The position numbers and the translations under genes were made by a program. From Vibrio viridaestus (GTDB lineage: Bacteria > Pseudomonadota > Gammaproteobacteria > Enterobacterales > Vibrionaceae), in the NCBI RefSeq assembly GCF_003856525.1, contig NZ_RJVQ01000002.1, forward strand, positions 310,001 to 374,000: a stretch of DNA of 64,000 nt, in the 5' to 3' direction. This document shows positions 31,932-39,770 of the stretch, in pieces (the first letter of the stretch is position 1; every line of letters starts with the position of its first letter). The notes under the pieces were generated by a model. That model had not been told where the DNA came from. It was given only the letters and a program-made list of their open reading frames with translations, and did not search any database.

Positions 31932-33562
31932 AATTGACCAAACGCCTTTATATCAGCAATGAAGAAGTTCATCTTTCAAGTGCCATGCTAAGCCTGAAAC
32001 TATCATTAGGTGGAAAGGCCATTTTTGTAATTGAAGCGAATGAAGAACCGCAACGACTGGATTTAGTTCGTTTAGATATTGGCTATGAACCCGATTTGTA
32101 TATCTATTTCGAAGGGTATATCGATAAGGTTCAGCCTGCGCAAAATGGGTTCTATAAAATCACCGTCAAAGAGAATTCAGGAATATTGAGCCAGAGCTGG
32201 CCGATCAGTATTGAACATCCGACCGCTATCGAAATTCTCAATCAGCTTGAAACATTAACCGGATTAGAATTCTATTATCCGGATAAAGCCTATATGCAGA
32301 CGGCTATTCCGAATTTTGTTCATCATGGCAACGGATACCAGTGTTTGGATAAACTGGCGAAAGCATTTCAAATTAATGACGCTATCTGGTTTCAGGCCGA
32401 TGACCAACGGGTCTTTATTGGTGCATTTGAAGATTCGATGTTCTATCAAAAGCCAATGACAATTGCCGATGAATTCACATCACGACAAACAGCCAATAGT
32501 GTTTCTTTCGTGCCGTTCCCGATGCTTAGGCCTGGGCGAGAATTAAACGGTCACCGAATTACCCGCGTTGATTTAATCAATGAAGAAATGACCGCGTACT
32601 GGAAACCGACAAGTAGTGAGACAGAAGCAAAGAAACAGGAAATATATCGGTATTTTCCTGAACTGACCGCCGGTTATCACTTACCTATGTTTGGTCGCGT
32701 GGAAGCCGTTCGCGATTGCGCCAGTGTGGGAGATAAAAACGAACCATTTCGCCCACGTTATGCAGTTGATGTTCAGATACTAAATGAAAATTTAGAACCA
32801 AATACGTCAATCCCGGTTTATCGTTCAATTCCGTTACCAGTGAATGTAAGTGGTCATGAAGCCGGAAATATGGCGTATCCACTGGAAGGAACAATGGTAG
32901 AAATCGCATTCGCATACGGTCGAAGTGACAGGCCGGTTATCCGTGGTATTTATGGCCGTGAATATCCGCTCCCATCAATTGAGCCAGGCGAACTTCTGCA
33001 ACAGCAACGTGAAGAAGTGAGTCATCGAATCGATGCAGCGGGAAACATCACAGAACAAACCGACCAGACTCATACGCTTAAATCGTTTAAACGCAGTGAT
33101 GAAGCTTATCAGTACCAGGGGAGTTTCGGTTCTCATCAGCTTGATATCATGGAGCATAGCATTGAGAACATCGTAGGCAAAAAGCTCATTGAAGCATTAG
33201 GAGCGATTGAGCTGCTTGCCGGTGATAATATAGAACTAGGTAGTTTGGGTAATATGCACATAGCCACAGCTGGGGAAATGATTGAGGTTATTGGCAAACA
33301 TCGCCGCAGCATCACCGGAGACTTTCAGTGGTTGCAAGCACCTGAAACATGGCTGGGGTCTTATCAGGAGAATGTACTCATTCTACTTTCCGAACTGATG
33401 AGAGTGGTAAAAGAACTATCTGATACATTAGCTGCCCATACACATACCAGCCCAGAGACTGGAGCGTTAACATCTGCACCAAATCAATCAGGAACAATCA
33501 CTGGTCATGGCGAAGATAGCTGGTCATTGAAAGAAAGGTTAGACCCAATAACGAAGACATAA
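31928..33562 (+). CDS. Tail hub and spike protein (gpD/gpV-like, VgrG-related)
   Basis: A 544-residue protein that joins, in one chain, the functions of P2 gpD (hub) and gpV (spike). The N-terminal part has the gp27/gpD-like fold (GFYKITVKENSGILSQSWP, and TAIEILNQLETLTGLEFYYP). A gp5/VgrG OB-like part follows (MFGRVEAVRDCASVG, then GTMVEIAFAYGRSDRPVIRGI). After it are beta-repeat residues (IELLAGDNIELGSLGNMHI) and a C-terminal helix with LAAHTHTSPETG, frequent at spike tips. It pierces the envelope on infection. It is the last gene of the late operon. Confidence 0.85.
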   Translation: MKLTKRLYISNEEVHLSSAMLSLKLSLGGKAIFVIEANEEPQRLDLVRLDIGYEPDLYIYFEGYIDKVQPAQNGFYKITVKENSGILSQSWPISIEHPTAIEILNQLETLTGLEFYYPDKAYMQTAIPNFVHHGNGYQCLDKLAKAFQINDAIWFQADDQRVFIGAFEDSMFYQKPMTIADEFTSRQTANSVSFVPFPMLRPGRELNGHRITRVDLINEEMTAYWKPTSSETEAKKQEIYRYFPELTAGYHLPMFGRVEAVRDCASVGDKNEPFRPRYAVDVQILNENLEPNTSIPVYRSIPLPVNVSGHEAGNMAYPLEGTMVEIAFAYGRSDRPVIRGIYGREYPLPSIEPGELLQQQREEVSHRIDAAGNITEQTDQTHTLKSFKRSDEAYQYQGSFGSHQLDIMEHSIENIVGKKLIEALGAIELLAGDNIELGSLGNMHIATAGEMIEVIGKHRRSITGDFQWLQAPETWLGSYQENVLILLSELMRVVKELSDTLAAHTHTSPETGALTSAPNQSGTITGHGEDSWSLKERLDPITKT

Positions 33563-33582
33563 CAATCATAATTAAGCCACTC

Positions 33583-33613
33583 AGCGCAGCCATATGGCCG
33601 CGCTTTATTTTTG
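33583..33613 (+). terminator. Terminator of the late operon
   Basis: AGCGCAGCC-ATAT-GGCCGCGCT forms a stem with one mismatch, followed by TTATTTTTG. It lies 20 bases after the hub/spike gene. Confidence 0.75.
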
Positions 33614-33786
33614 TTATCAAACTCTGCCCTAATTCATTTCTTTACCCTCACGCTACAAAGCAGAAATCCTGCGCCACGTTATCGAGTCATTCACCCACGT
33701 AATCCGCGCTCCTCTACACCCGCCTGCGAGGTTTTTGGATCGTTTTTTTCGCAATTTTGTTGTCGTGAAATTCTGGACGGCTGATT

Positions 33787-33817
33787 TAAGCCCAAGCCTT
33801 GCAGTATAAGGGGCTTA
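33787..33817. repeat. Stable hairpin in the prophage right arm
   Basis: TAAGCCC (33787-33793) pairs exactly with GGGCTTA (33811-33817), with an inner CCTT/AAGG extension. No T-run follows, so it is not an obvious terminator. Confidence 0.55.
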
Positions 33818-34264
33818 GAGAATAGATTTTGTCAGAAATCGGACTTTTTAAAATTTCGAAAATTGAAATTTTTTTCAGTTATTTGAAAAAATAAAGATCA
33901 TAAAAGATCGCGTGATTACAGCTAAGTGATTGATAAGCAGTGATGTTAATATTTTACGTGAGGAATTAGAAAGATCTGACGAGTAATTTAATGATCAGTA
34001 ATGAACAGTACAGAGCCTTACACAGCAAGGCTTCAAAGGTATTTTGCAACCAAAACCATTTTTTCAATTTGTTTCATCAGCTAAGATAAGAAAATACAGG
34101 TAAAAAGGGTAAAACAGTCATAACAAAAAACGCGATTATGTCTCATCGAATATTGAGGAATGGAAGGAGTATGAACTGCGACGAATAGTGCTATTCATCA
34201 GGCTTAACAATGCAGTAGTTAACCTATTCAACCAGATTAAAAATGCATGTAATGTAAAATGATT

Positions 34265-34285
34265 TGTCGCCACTTTATCGCCATT
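34265..34285 (+). repeat. Candidate integrase arm sites, right pair
   Basis: TGTCGCCACT (34265-34274) and TATCGCCATT (34276-34285) repeat the left pair at 1020-1040 with the same 11-bp period. TTATTGTATTT (34308-34318) also repeats the one at 892-902. Confidence 0.5.
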
Positions 34286-34340
34286 TTCCTAATTTAATTA
34301 TCATAAGTTATTGTATTTTTAAGGTGTTATTTGATTGATT

Positions 34341-34362
34341 AGGAAAAGGGGCTTTTTCTTTT
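34341..34362 (+). repeat. attR core (22-bp direct repeat)
   Basis: An exact copy of the sequence at 812-833. Here it lacks the upstream AGCCCC arm, so it does not form the terminator found at attL. Confidence 0.9.
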
Positions 34363-34493
34363 TCTCCATCTCCTAATTATCCGAATCATCTCGACTGAAT
34401 AGAAACAATCTTTAATTATTTCTGACGAATTTGGTTTCTCAAGCACTTTTTTCTCTTTTATTCATCGATTCAATAAATATTTCGCATAATTCT

Positions 34494-34521
34494 CTAAAGG
34501 AAATCTATGCTGCGTCGCTAA
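34494..34521 (+). promoter_or_regulatory. Sigma-28 (FliA) type promoter of flaC
   Basis: CTAAAG (34494-34499), 14 bases, then GTCGCTAA (34514-34521) match the CTAAAG-N14-GCCGATAA flagellar consensus at all -35 and six of eight -10 positions. The transcript would start near 34528. The prophage integrated upstream and left the promoter whole. Confidence 0.65.
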
Positions 34522-34550
34522 AGGATCGAACTTTGAGAGAACTAATGGTT

Positions 34551-34584
34551 TTCCGAGACGTCGGAAGCCGATCGGAATTTCCGA
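34551..34584 (+). promoter_or_regulatory. Inverted repeats in the flaC leader
   Basis: TTCCGA (34551-34556), TCGGAA (34561-34566), TCGGAA (34572-34577) and TTCCGA (34579-34584) lie in the expected 5' untranslated leader, some 30 bases before the start codon. They allow alternative pairings. No known element was recognised. Confidence 0.5.
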
Positions 34585-34614
34585 AATAACGGAAAATCAA
34601 TAGGAGAAACCACT

Positions 34615-35748
34615 ATGGCGGTTAATGTTAATACTAACGTTTCGGCGATGACAGCACAGCGCTATTTAAACAGCGCAACCAATGCAATGAATTCATCAAT
34701 GGAACGTCTATCATCAGGCTACAAAATTAATAGTGCTAAGGACGACGCAGCGGGTCTGCAAATATCCAACCGCTTGAATGTCCAAAGCCGAGGTCTTGAT
34801 GTTGCTGTTCGTAACGCTAATGATGGTATCTCGATCGCTCAGACTGCTGAAGGTGCAATGAATGAAACCACCAGTATTCTGCAACGCATGCGAGATCTAT
34901 CACTACAATCAGCGAACGGTTCCAACTCAAAATCTGAACGCGTGGCGATTCAGGAAGAAGTAAACGCACTTAATGACGAACTCAACCGAGTAGCCGAAAC
35001 TACCTCTTTTGGTGGTAACAAACTACTTAACGGTACGTTCTCTACGAAATCATTCCAGATCGGGGCAGATAGCGGCGAAGCTGTCATGCTTAATCTGAAA
35101 GATATGCGCAGTGACAACCGTATGATGGGTGGCACTAGCTATGTTTCGGAAAACGGCAAAGATAAGGATTGGACGGTTCAGGAAGGTGCAAACGACTTTA
35201 CCATTTCTCTAACTGATAAATTTGGTCAAGAGCGAAATATTGCTATCAACGCGAAAGCGGGAGATGATATTGAAGAGCTTGCGACTTATATAAACGGTCA
35301 GACTGATATGGTAAAAGCTTCCGTTGACCAAGACGGTAAACTGCAGCTTTTCACTGATAACAATAAAGTTGATGGTCCTGCAACATTTGGCGGTAGCCTT
35401 GCTGGTGAACTTGGTATCAGTGCTGGTAATGCTGAGACGGTTGACGATATGGACGTGACCACAGTGGGTGGTGCACAGCAAGCGGTAGCAGTTGTTGACT
35501 CCGCATTGAAGTATGTAGACAGTCATCGTGCAGAATTAGGTGCATTCCAAAACCGTTTCAATCATGCGATCAATAACCTTGATAACATCAATGAAAACGT
35601 TAACGCATCTAAGAGCCGTATCAAAGATACCGACTTTGCGAAGGAAACCACCGCGCTTACCAAAGCCCAGATCCTTTCCCAGGCATCAAGTTCTGTATTG
35701 GCTCAGGCAAAACAGGCACCAAATGCAGCTTTGGGTCTACTTGGGTAG
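34615..35748 (+). CDS. flaC: Flagellin FlaC
   Basis: A 377-residue flagellin, complete. The conserved N-terminal D0/D1 ([19 protein letters not shown], then [20 protein letters not shown]) and C-terminal D1/D0 ([20 protein letters not shown] to the end LGLLG) flank a modest variable domain with the signature SDNRMMGG. The end [10 protein letters not shown] and the place beside flaA and the tRNA array match V. cholerae FlaC as I remember it. It is exported through the flagellar type III system and assembles into the polar sheathed filament. It has its own sigma-28-like promoter (34494-34521), a ribosome-binding site TAGGAG and a terminator at 35767-35793. Confidence 0.95.
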   Translation: MAVNVNTNVSAMTAQRYLNSATNAMNSSMERLSSGYKINSAKDDAAGLQISNRLNVQSRGLDVAVRNANDGISIAQTAEGAMNETTSILQRMRDLSLQSANGSNSKSERVAIQEEVNALNDELNRVAETTSFGGNKLLNGTFSTKSFQIGADSGEAVMLNLKDMRSDNRMMGGTSYVSENGKDKDWTVQEGANDFTISLTDKFGQERNIAINAKAGDDIEELATYINGQTDMVKASVDQDGKLQLFTDNNKVDGPATFGGSLAGELGISAGNAETVDDMDVTTVGGAQQAVAVVDSALKYVDSHRAELGAFQNRFNHAINNLDNINENVNASKSRIKDTDFAKETTALTKAQILSQASSSVLAQAKQAPNAALGLLG

Positions 35749-35766
35749 AAACAAGACTGAACGAAA

Positions 35767-35793
35767 AATCCGGCTTAGGCCGGATTTTTTTGT
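35767..35793 (+). terminator. Terminator of flaC
   Basis: AATCCGGC-TTAG-GCCGGATT followed by TTTTT, 18 bases after the flaC stop. Confidence 0.9.
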
Positions 35794-35845
35794 GTTTGAA
35801 TTTGCCGTATCTAATCGTAGTCAATTCGCTACGGTATTAAATGAG

Positions 35846-35870
35846 AAAACCCAGCCTAAGCTGGGTTTTT
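35846..35870 (-). terminator. Terminator of the tRNA operon
   Basis: AAAACCCAGC-CTAA-GCTGGGTTTT, a symmetrical hairpin that can work on both strands. Since flaC already has a terminator, this one probably ends the leftward tRNA transcript five bases past the last tRNA. Confidence 0.8.
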
Positions 35871-35874
35871 AATA

Positions 35875-35959
35875 TGGTGCGGAAGGAGAGACTTGAACTC
35901 TCACACCTTGCGGCGCCAGAACCTAAATCTGGTGCGTCTACCAATTTCGCCACTTCCGC
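35875..35959 (-). tRNA. tRNA-Leu (TAG), copy 7
   Basis: An 85-base leucine tRNA with long variable arm. On the minus strand it reads GCGGAAGTGGCG at the 5' end, anticodon TAG in CCAGATTTAGGTTCTGG, and ends with encoded CCA. It is the last gene of the leftward operon and identical to the other six copies. Confidence 0.97.
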
Positions 35960-36000
35960 ATTTGTAGTTAACAGAATCGAATTCTATCAACGTTGTATAA

Positions 36001-36077
36001 TGGTGGCTACGACGGGATTTGAACCTGTGACCCCATCATTATGAGTGATGTGCTCTAACCAGCTGAGCTACGTAGCC
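36001..36077 (-). tRNA. tRNA-Met (CAT), elongator, copy 3
   Basis: 77 bases, 5' GGCTACGTAGCTCAG, anticodon CAT in CACTCATAATG, encoded CCA. The T-loop has TTCAAAT instead of the TTCGAAT of the other two copies (purine 57 changed from G to A). Confidence 0.97.
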
Positions 36078-36097
36078 AATCTGATGTTCAGAAATAA

Positions 36098-36182
36098 TGG
36101 TGCGGAAGGAGAGACTTGAACTCTCACACCTTGCGGCGCCAGAACCTAAATCTGGTGCGTCTACCAATTTCGCCACTTCCGC
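36098..36182 (-). tRNA. tRNA-Leu (TAG), copy 6
   Basis: 85 bases, anticodon TAG, encoded CCA; same sequence as the other Leu copies. Confidence 0.97.
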
Positions 36183-36258
36183 ATCGTAGTTATTCGAATC
36201 TTATCCGATAACGTTGTAAAACTGTCTGATAATTATTGCTACCAGAAAACAATGAATT

Positions 36259-36332
36259 TGGCAGGGCTACCTGGATTCGAACCAGGGATGACGGAATCAG
36301 AATCCGTTGCCTTACCGCTTGGCGATAGCCCT
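36259..36332 (-). tRNA. tRNA-Gln (CTG)
   Basis: 74 bases, anticodon CTG in GGATTCTGATTCC, encoded CCA. It is the only Gln-CTG gene in the array; it differs from the TTG copies in the anticodon stem and has a variable loop one base shorter. Confidence 0.95.
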
Positions 36333-36364
36333 GCAATAGTATTCGCATGACTACCTTAATAGTA

Positions 36365-36449
36365 TGGTGCGGAAGGAGAGACTTGAACTCTCACACCTTG
36401 CGGCGCCAGAACCTAAATCTGGTGCGTCTACCAATTTCGCCACTTCCGC
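36365..36449 (-). tRNA. tRNA-Leu (TAG), copy 5
   Basis: 85 bases, anticodon TAG, encoded CCA; identical to the other Leu copies. Confidence 0.97.
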
Positions 36450-36505
36450 ATCGTAGTTATTAAAAGCGCATGCTTAAATAACGTTGTACTCTTTAAAATA
36501 AAGAA

Positions 36506-36580
36506 TGGCAGGTCTACCTGGATTCGAACCAGGGAATGGCGGCATCAAAAGCCGCTGCCTTACCGCTTGGCGATAGACCT
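36506..36580 (-). tRNA. tRNA-Gln (TTG), copy 4
   Basis: 75 bases, anticodon TTG in CGGCTTTTGATGCCG, encoded CCA. Paired with a Leu gene in a repeated unit. Confidence 0.97.
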
Positions 36581-36608
36581 GCAGTGATAGTGTGAACTAT
36601 CTAAATAA

Positions 36609-36693
36609 TGGTGCGGAAGGAGAGACTTGAACTCTCACACCTTGCGGCGCCAGAACCTAAATCTGGTGCGTCTACCAATTTCGCCACTTCCGC
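36609..36693 (-). tRNA. tRNA-Leu (TAG), copy 4
   Basis: 85 bases, anticodon TAG, encoded CCA; identical to the other Leu copies. Confidence 0.97.
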
Positions 36694-36732
36694 ATCGTAG
36701 TTATCCGAATCTTATCCGATAACGTTGTAAAA

Positions 36733-36807
36733 TGGCAGGTCTACCTGGATTCGAACCAGGGAATGGCGGCATCAAAAGCCGCTGCCTTACCGCTTGGCGA
36801 TAGACCT
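36733..36807 (-). tRNA. tRNA-Gln (TTG), copy 3
   Basis: 75 bases, anticodon TTG, encoded CCA; identical to the other TTG copies. Confidence 0.97.
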
Positions 36808-36835
36808 GCAGTGATAGTATTAACTATCTAAATAA

Positions 36836-36920
36836 TGGTGCGGAAGGAGAGACTTGAACTCTCACACCTTGCGGCGCCAGAACCTAAATCTGGTGCGTCT
36901 ACCAATTTCGCCACTTCCGC
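36836..36920 (-). tRNA. tRNA-Leu (TAG), copy 3
   Basis: 85 bases, anticodon TAG, encoded CCA; identical to the other Leu copies. Confidence 0.97.
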
Positions 36921-36993
36921 ATCGTAGTTATTAGCATTTACTAATAACGTTGTATAAATTCTAGTATTTATTGCTACTAGAGGGCAAGAATAA

Positions 36994-37068
36994 TGGCAGG
37001 TCTACCTGGATTCGAACCAGGGAATGGCGGCATCAAAAGCCGCTGCCTTACCGCTTGGCGATAGACCT
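36994..37068 (-). tRNA. tRNA-Gln (TTG), copy 2
   Basis: 75 bases, anticodon TTG, encoded CCA; identical to the other TTG copies. Confidence 0.97.
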
Positions 37069-37095
37069 ACGGTGATAGCTAATGCTATCTAAATA

Positions 37096-37180
37096 TGGTG
37101 CGGAAGGAGAGACTTGAACTCTCACACCTTGCGGCGCCAGAACCTAAATCTGGTGCGTCTACCAATTTCGCCACTTCCGC
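37096..37180 (-). tRNA. tRNA-Leu (TAG), copy 2
   Basis: 85 bases, anticodon TAG, encoded CCA; identical to the other Leu copies. Confidence 0.97.
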
Positions 37181-37221
37181 ATTCGTAGTTAACAGAACCG
37201 TATTCTATCAACGTTGTATAA

Positions 37222-37298
37222 TGGTGGCTACGACGGGATTCGAACCTGTGACCCCATCATTATGAGTGATGTGCTCTAACCAGCTGAGCTACGTAGCC
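37222..37298 (-). tRNA. tRNA-Met (CAT), elongator, copy 2
   Basis: 77 bases, anticodon CAT, encoded CCA, T-loop TTCGAAT. Confidence 0.97.
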
Positions 37299-37371
37299 TC
37301 ATTTTTCGAGCGAGATAATATAGCCAATCTCAACTCTGGTTTCAACGCTTTTCGCTAAAACATCAAAAAAA

Positions 37372-37446
37372 TGGCAGGTCTACCTGGATTCGAACCAGGG
37401 AATGGCGGCATCAAAAGCCGCTGCCTTACCGCTTGGCGATAGACCT
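37372..37446 (-). tRNA. tRNA-Gln (TTG), copy 1
   Basis: 75 bases, anticodon TTG, encoded CCA; identical to the other TTG copies. Confidence 0.97.
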
Positions 37447-37473
37447 ACGGTGATAGCCAATGCTATCTAAATA

Positions 37474-37558
37474 TGGTGCGGAAGGAGAGACTTGAACTCT
37501 CACACCTTGCGGCGCCAGAACCTAAATCTGGTGCGTCTACCAATTTCGCCACTTCCGC
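37474..37558 (-). tRNA. tRNA-Leu (TAG), copy 1
   Basis: 85 bases, anticodon TAG, encoded CCA; identical to the other Leu copies. Confidence 0.97.
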
Positions 37559-37629
37559 TTAAAGCAAATACATTTATCTGCTTTTAAATTGTCTGTCATC
37601 ACGTTATTTCAACGCAATAACTAAATAAA

Positions 37630-37706
37630 TGGTGGCTACGACGGGATTCGAACCTGTGACCCCATCATTATGAGTGATGTGCTCTAACCAGCTGAGCTAC
37701 GTAGCC
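37630..37706 (-). tRNA. tRNA-Met (CAT), elongator, copy 1
   Basis: 77 bases, anticodon CAT, encoded CCA. First gene of the operon, 37 bases downstream of the -10 box. Confidence 0.97.
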
Positions 37707-37742
37707 ACTCTACACGATATCTAAATCGTGAGAACGGAGCGC

Positions 37743-37771
37743 ATTATGCGGATCTGACTGTTGAGCGTCAA
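37743..37771 (-). promoter_or_regulatory. Strong stable-RNA promoter of the tRNA operon
   Basis: On the minus strand: TTGACG (37771-37766), exactly 17 bases, CATAAT (37748-37743), then the GC-rich discriminator GCGCTCC. Such a discriminator is typical of promoters under stringent (ppGpp/DksA) control. It is the only good promoter seen before the 15 tRNA genes. Confidence 0.8.
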
Positions 37772-37897
37772 CAGTTTTTTTGAATAAATTCCGATAAACC
37801 GACTGTTCGACTTTTTTTTATACAAAGAGGTGTGTTTATGATCAAAAACCAGTATGAAATCAAGCCTGTGTGGGCATAGACTAAGTATAAAATGTAA

Positions 37898-37926
37898 AAA
37901 AGGCCAACCAGTTAGGTTGACCTTTT
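37898..37926 (-). terminator. Terminator of pth-ychF
   Basis: AAAGG-C-CAACC and GGTTG-A-CCTTT form a hairpin with one mismatch. On the minus strand it ends in a T-run (TTTTTTACATTT) 19 bases after the ychF stop. Confidence 0.8.
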
Positions 37927-37944
37927 AATCTTCGTTAGAGCGTC

Positions 37945-39036
37945 TTACACGTTGAAACGGAAATGAACAACATCACCATCTTTGACGATGTAATCTTTTC
38001 CTTCCAATCGCCATTTACCGGCTTCTTTTGCGCCTTGTTCGCCGTTGAACTGAATAAAGTCTTCATAGCCAACAACTTCAGCACGAATAAATCCACGCTC
38101 AAAGTCCGTATGAATTTTACCTGCAGCTTGTGGTGCTGTAGCTCCAATAGGAATAGTCCAAGCACGGACTTCTTTTACACCCGCTGTGAAATACGTATGC
38201 AGCGTTAAAAGATCGTAACCTGAGCGAATCACTCGGTTCAGACCTGGTTCTTCGATGCCAAGATCTGCTAAGAACTCGTCTCTCTCATCGTCTTCAAGTT
38301 CAGACATTTCTGATTCTATTGCTGCGCATACTGCAACGACAACGTTATTTTCTTTTTCTGCATAGTCACGTACTGCGTCTAAAAACGGATTATCTTCGAA
38401 GCCGTCTTCATTTACGTTTGCGATATACATCGTTGGTTTCAATGTTAAGAAGTTCAGATAATTGATTGCTGCTTTTTCTTCTTTGCTCAATTCAATTGAA
38501 CGAACAGAACCACCCTCAGTTAATACAGGGAGTAACTTTTCAAGTACGGTAAGCTCAAATTTTGCAACTTTATCACCACCTTTGGCTTTTTTCGCCTGGC
38601 GTTGAATAGCGCGTTCACATGAATCCAAGTCGGCCAGAGCAAGTTCTAGATTGATAACTTCGATATCTTCAATCGGTGATACTTTCCCTGCAACGTGGAC
38701 GATATTTTCGTTTTCGAAACAACGAACAACGTGACCAATGGCATCGGTTTCTCTGATATTAGCCAGGAATTTGTTTCCTAGACCTTCACCTTTAGAAGCC
38801 CCCGCGACTAAGCCAGCGATGTCAACAAACTCCATTGTCGTAGGTAAAACACGTTCCGGGTTTACGATCGCAGCAAGCTTGTCCAAACGAGTGTCTGGTA
38901 CTGGAACGATCCCTGTATTTGGTTCAATCGTACAAAAAGGGAAGTTCGCTGCTTCGATCCCTGCTTTAGTAAGTGCATTAAATAGAGTTGATTTACCAAC
39001 GTTTGGTAAACCTACGATGCCACATTTAAAACCCAT
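37945..39036 (-). CDS. ychF: Redox-responsive ATPase YchF
   Basis: A 363-residue Obg-family P-loop protein. The P-loop is GLPNVGKST (residues 9-17); switch II is [20 protein letters not shown], and in place of the guanine-specific NKxD it has NVNE (YIANVNEDG), which gives YchF proteins ATP preference. A helical arm and a C-terminal TGS domain ([36 protein letters not shown]) complete it. It binds ribosomes and affects oxidative-stress response. It follows pth by 11 bases, so the two form an operon, as in most gammaproteobacteria. Confidence 0.97.
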   Translation of the reverse strand: MGFKCGIVGLPNVGKSTLFNALTKAGIEAANFPFCTIEPNTGIVPVPDTRLDKLAAIVNPERVLPTTMEFVDIAGLVAGASKGEGLGNKFLANIRETDAIGHVVRCFENENIVHVAGKVSPIEDIEVINLELALADLDSCERAIQRQAKKAKGGDKVAKFELTVLEKLLPVLTEGGSVRSIELSKEEKAAINYLNFLTLKPTMYIANVNEDGFEDNPFLDAVRDYAEKENNVVVAVCAAIESEMSELEDDERDEFLADLGIEEPGLNRVIRSGYDLLTLHTYFTAGVKEVRAWTIPIGATAPQAAGKIHTDFERGFIRAEVVGYEDFIQFNGEQGAKEAGKWRLEGKDYIVKDGDVVHFRFNV

Positions 39037-39047
39037 GTCTGTAAACC

Positions 39048-39638
39048 TTATTCAACTTTAAAAGTGTGTAAGCGATTTTGTGCTTTAGTCAGCCCATCTT
39101 TTAACAATATATCTAAACAGCGGACTGACTCGTCCACTGCAGCATCTAAACGCTCTTGCTCTGAGGTTGGTGCTTTGCCCAGTACGTAACCTGCTACCTT
39201 GTCTTTATGACCAGGATGACCGATTCCGATTCTTAAGCGGTAGAATTCTTTATTGTTGCTCAGTTTGCTGATGGTATCTTTGAGGCCATTATGACCACCA
39301 TGACCACCACCTTTCTTAAATTTAGCGATCCCAGGAGGCAAATCAAGTTCATCATGAGCAACCATGATTTCCTCTGGATTTATCTGGTAAAATTTTGCCA
39401 TAGCGGCAATCGCTTTACCGGATAAATTCATAAAGGTTGTCGGTATTAGTAATCGGATATCTTGCCCATCTTTTACTAAACGTCCGGTAATGCCAAAGAA
39501 CTTAGGTTCATTTTTCAGTATGACATTATTTGTGCGAGCTAACTCTTCTATCACCCATGCACCCGCATTATGCCGAGTTCTGGCATATTCAGGGCCGGGG
39601 TTTGCTAGCCCAACAAGCAGTTTAATTTGTTGACTCAC
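39048..39638 (-). CDS. pth: Peptidyl-tRNA hydrolase
   Basis: A 196-residue enzyme that frees tRNA from peptidyl-tRNA dropped by stalled ribosomes. The start is GTG 39638: it gives the normal length and the first conserved stretch [20 protein letters not shown], with Asn13 and catalytic His23; the upstream extension in this frame is not conserved-looking. [10 protein letters not shown] carries the catalytic aspartate, [12 protein letters not shown] the tRNA-binding loop, and [20 protein letters not shown] the last core strand. Pairing with ychF is usual. Confidence 0.96.
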   Translation of the reverse strand: MSQQIKLLVGLANPGPEYARTRHNAGAWVIEELARTNNVILKNEPKFFGITGRLVKDGQDIRLLIPTTFMNLSGKAIAAMAKFYQINPEEIMVAHDELDLPPGIAKFKKGGGHGGHNGLKDTISKLSNNKEFYRLRIGIGHPGHKDKVAGYVLGKAPTSEQERLDAAVDESVRCLDILLKDGLTKAQNRLHTFKVE

Positions 39639-39721
39639 GGTCAGGCTCTCTCTGGAATCTAAAAGCGCCGTATAATAGCACAGAATATTTTCAATGGGGG
39701 CACAGTTTGTTTTGCAAAATA

Positions 39722-39750
39722 AAAAAGGCACGCATTTCAGCGTGCCTTTA
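39722..39750 (-). terminator. Terminator of the lolB-ispE-prs operon
   Basis: AAAGGCACGC and GCGTGCCTTT form a 10-bp stem; on the minus strand a T-run (TTTTTTATT) follows. It lies about 20 bases after the prs stop. Confidence 0.88.
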
Positions 39751-39770
39751 AATATTTAGACGATAGAACC

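Larger units (their letters stand above)
812..34362 (+). mobile_element. P2-type (HP1/K139-like) prophage, complete
   Basis: Bounded by a perfect 22-bp direct repeat (812-833 and 34341-34362), it has integrase at one end, CI/Cox/CII control, gpA-type replication, Ogr, and a P2-order head block with divergent terminase/portal. The tail block has HP1-type sheath and tube families. All expected modules are present with no obvious broken gene, so it may be inducible. The genome length between repeats is 33,529 bp. I recall that V. cholerae phage K139 is of similar size and also integrates between flaA and flaC; this is from memory and was not checked. The three early/late transcription units and the lytic cassette are intact. 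Confidence 0.95.
33563..34614. other. Gene-poor stretch: prophage right end, attR and flaC leader
   Basis: After the late terminator (33583-33613) the prophage has about 720 bases with no convincing gene. A 32-codon frame at 33991-34089 lacks a ribosome-binding site. It holds a hairpin at 33787-33817, AT-rich tracts, candidate integrase arm motifs at 34265-34285 and 34308-34318, and attR at 34341-34362. From 34363 on it is host DNA with the flaC promoter and leader. Confidence 0.7.

Noticed and set aside
33991-34089. A 32-codon frame in the prophage right arm
   Set aside because: No ribosome-binding site, no distinctive composition, no coupling to a neighbour.
35870-37710. Regularly spaced near-identical repeats resembling a CRISPR array
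   Set aside because: The repeats are 75-85 bases long and fold as complete tRNAs with encoded CCA; spacers vary in length and are partly alike.
39639-39731. Longer N-terminal extension of peptidyl-tRNA hydrolase
   Set aside because: Pth families begin at the equivalent of the GTG at 39638; the extension has no family resemblance.
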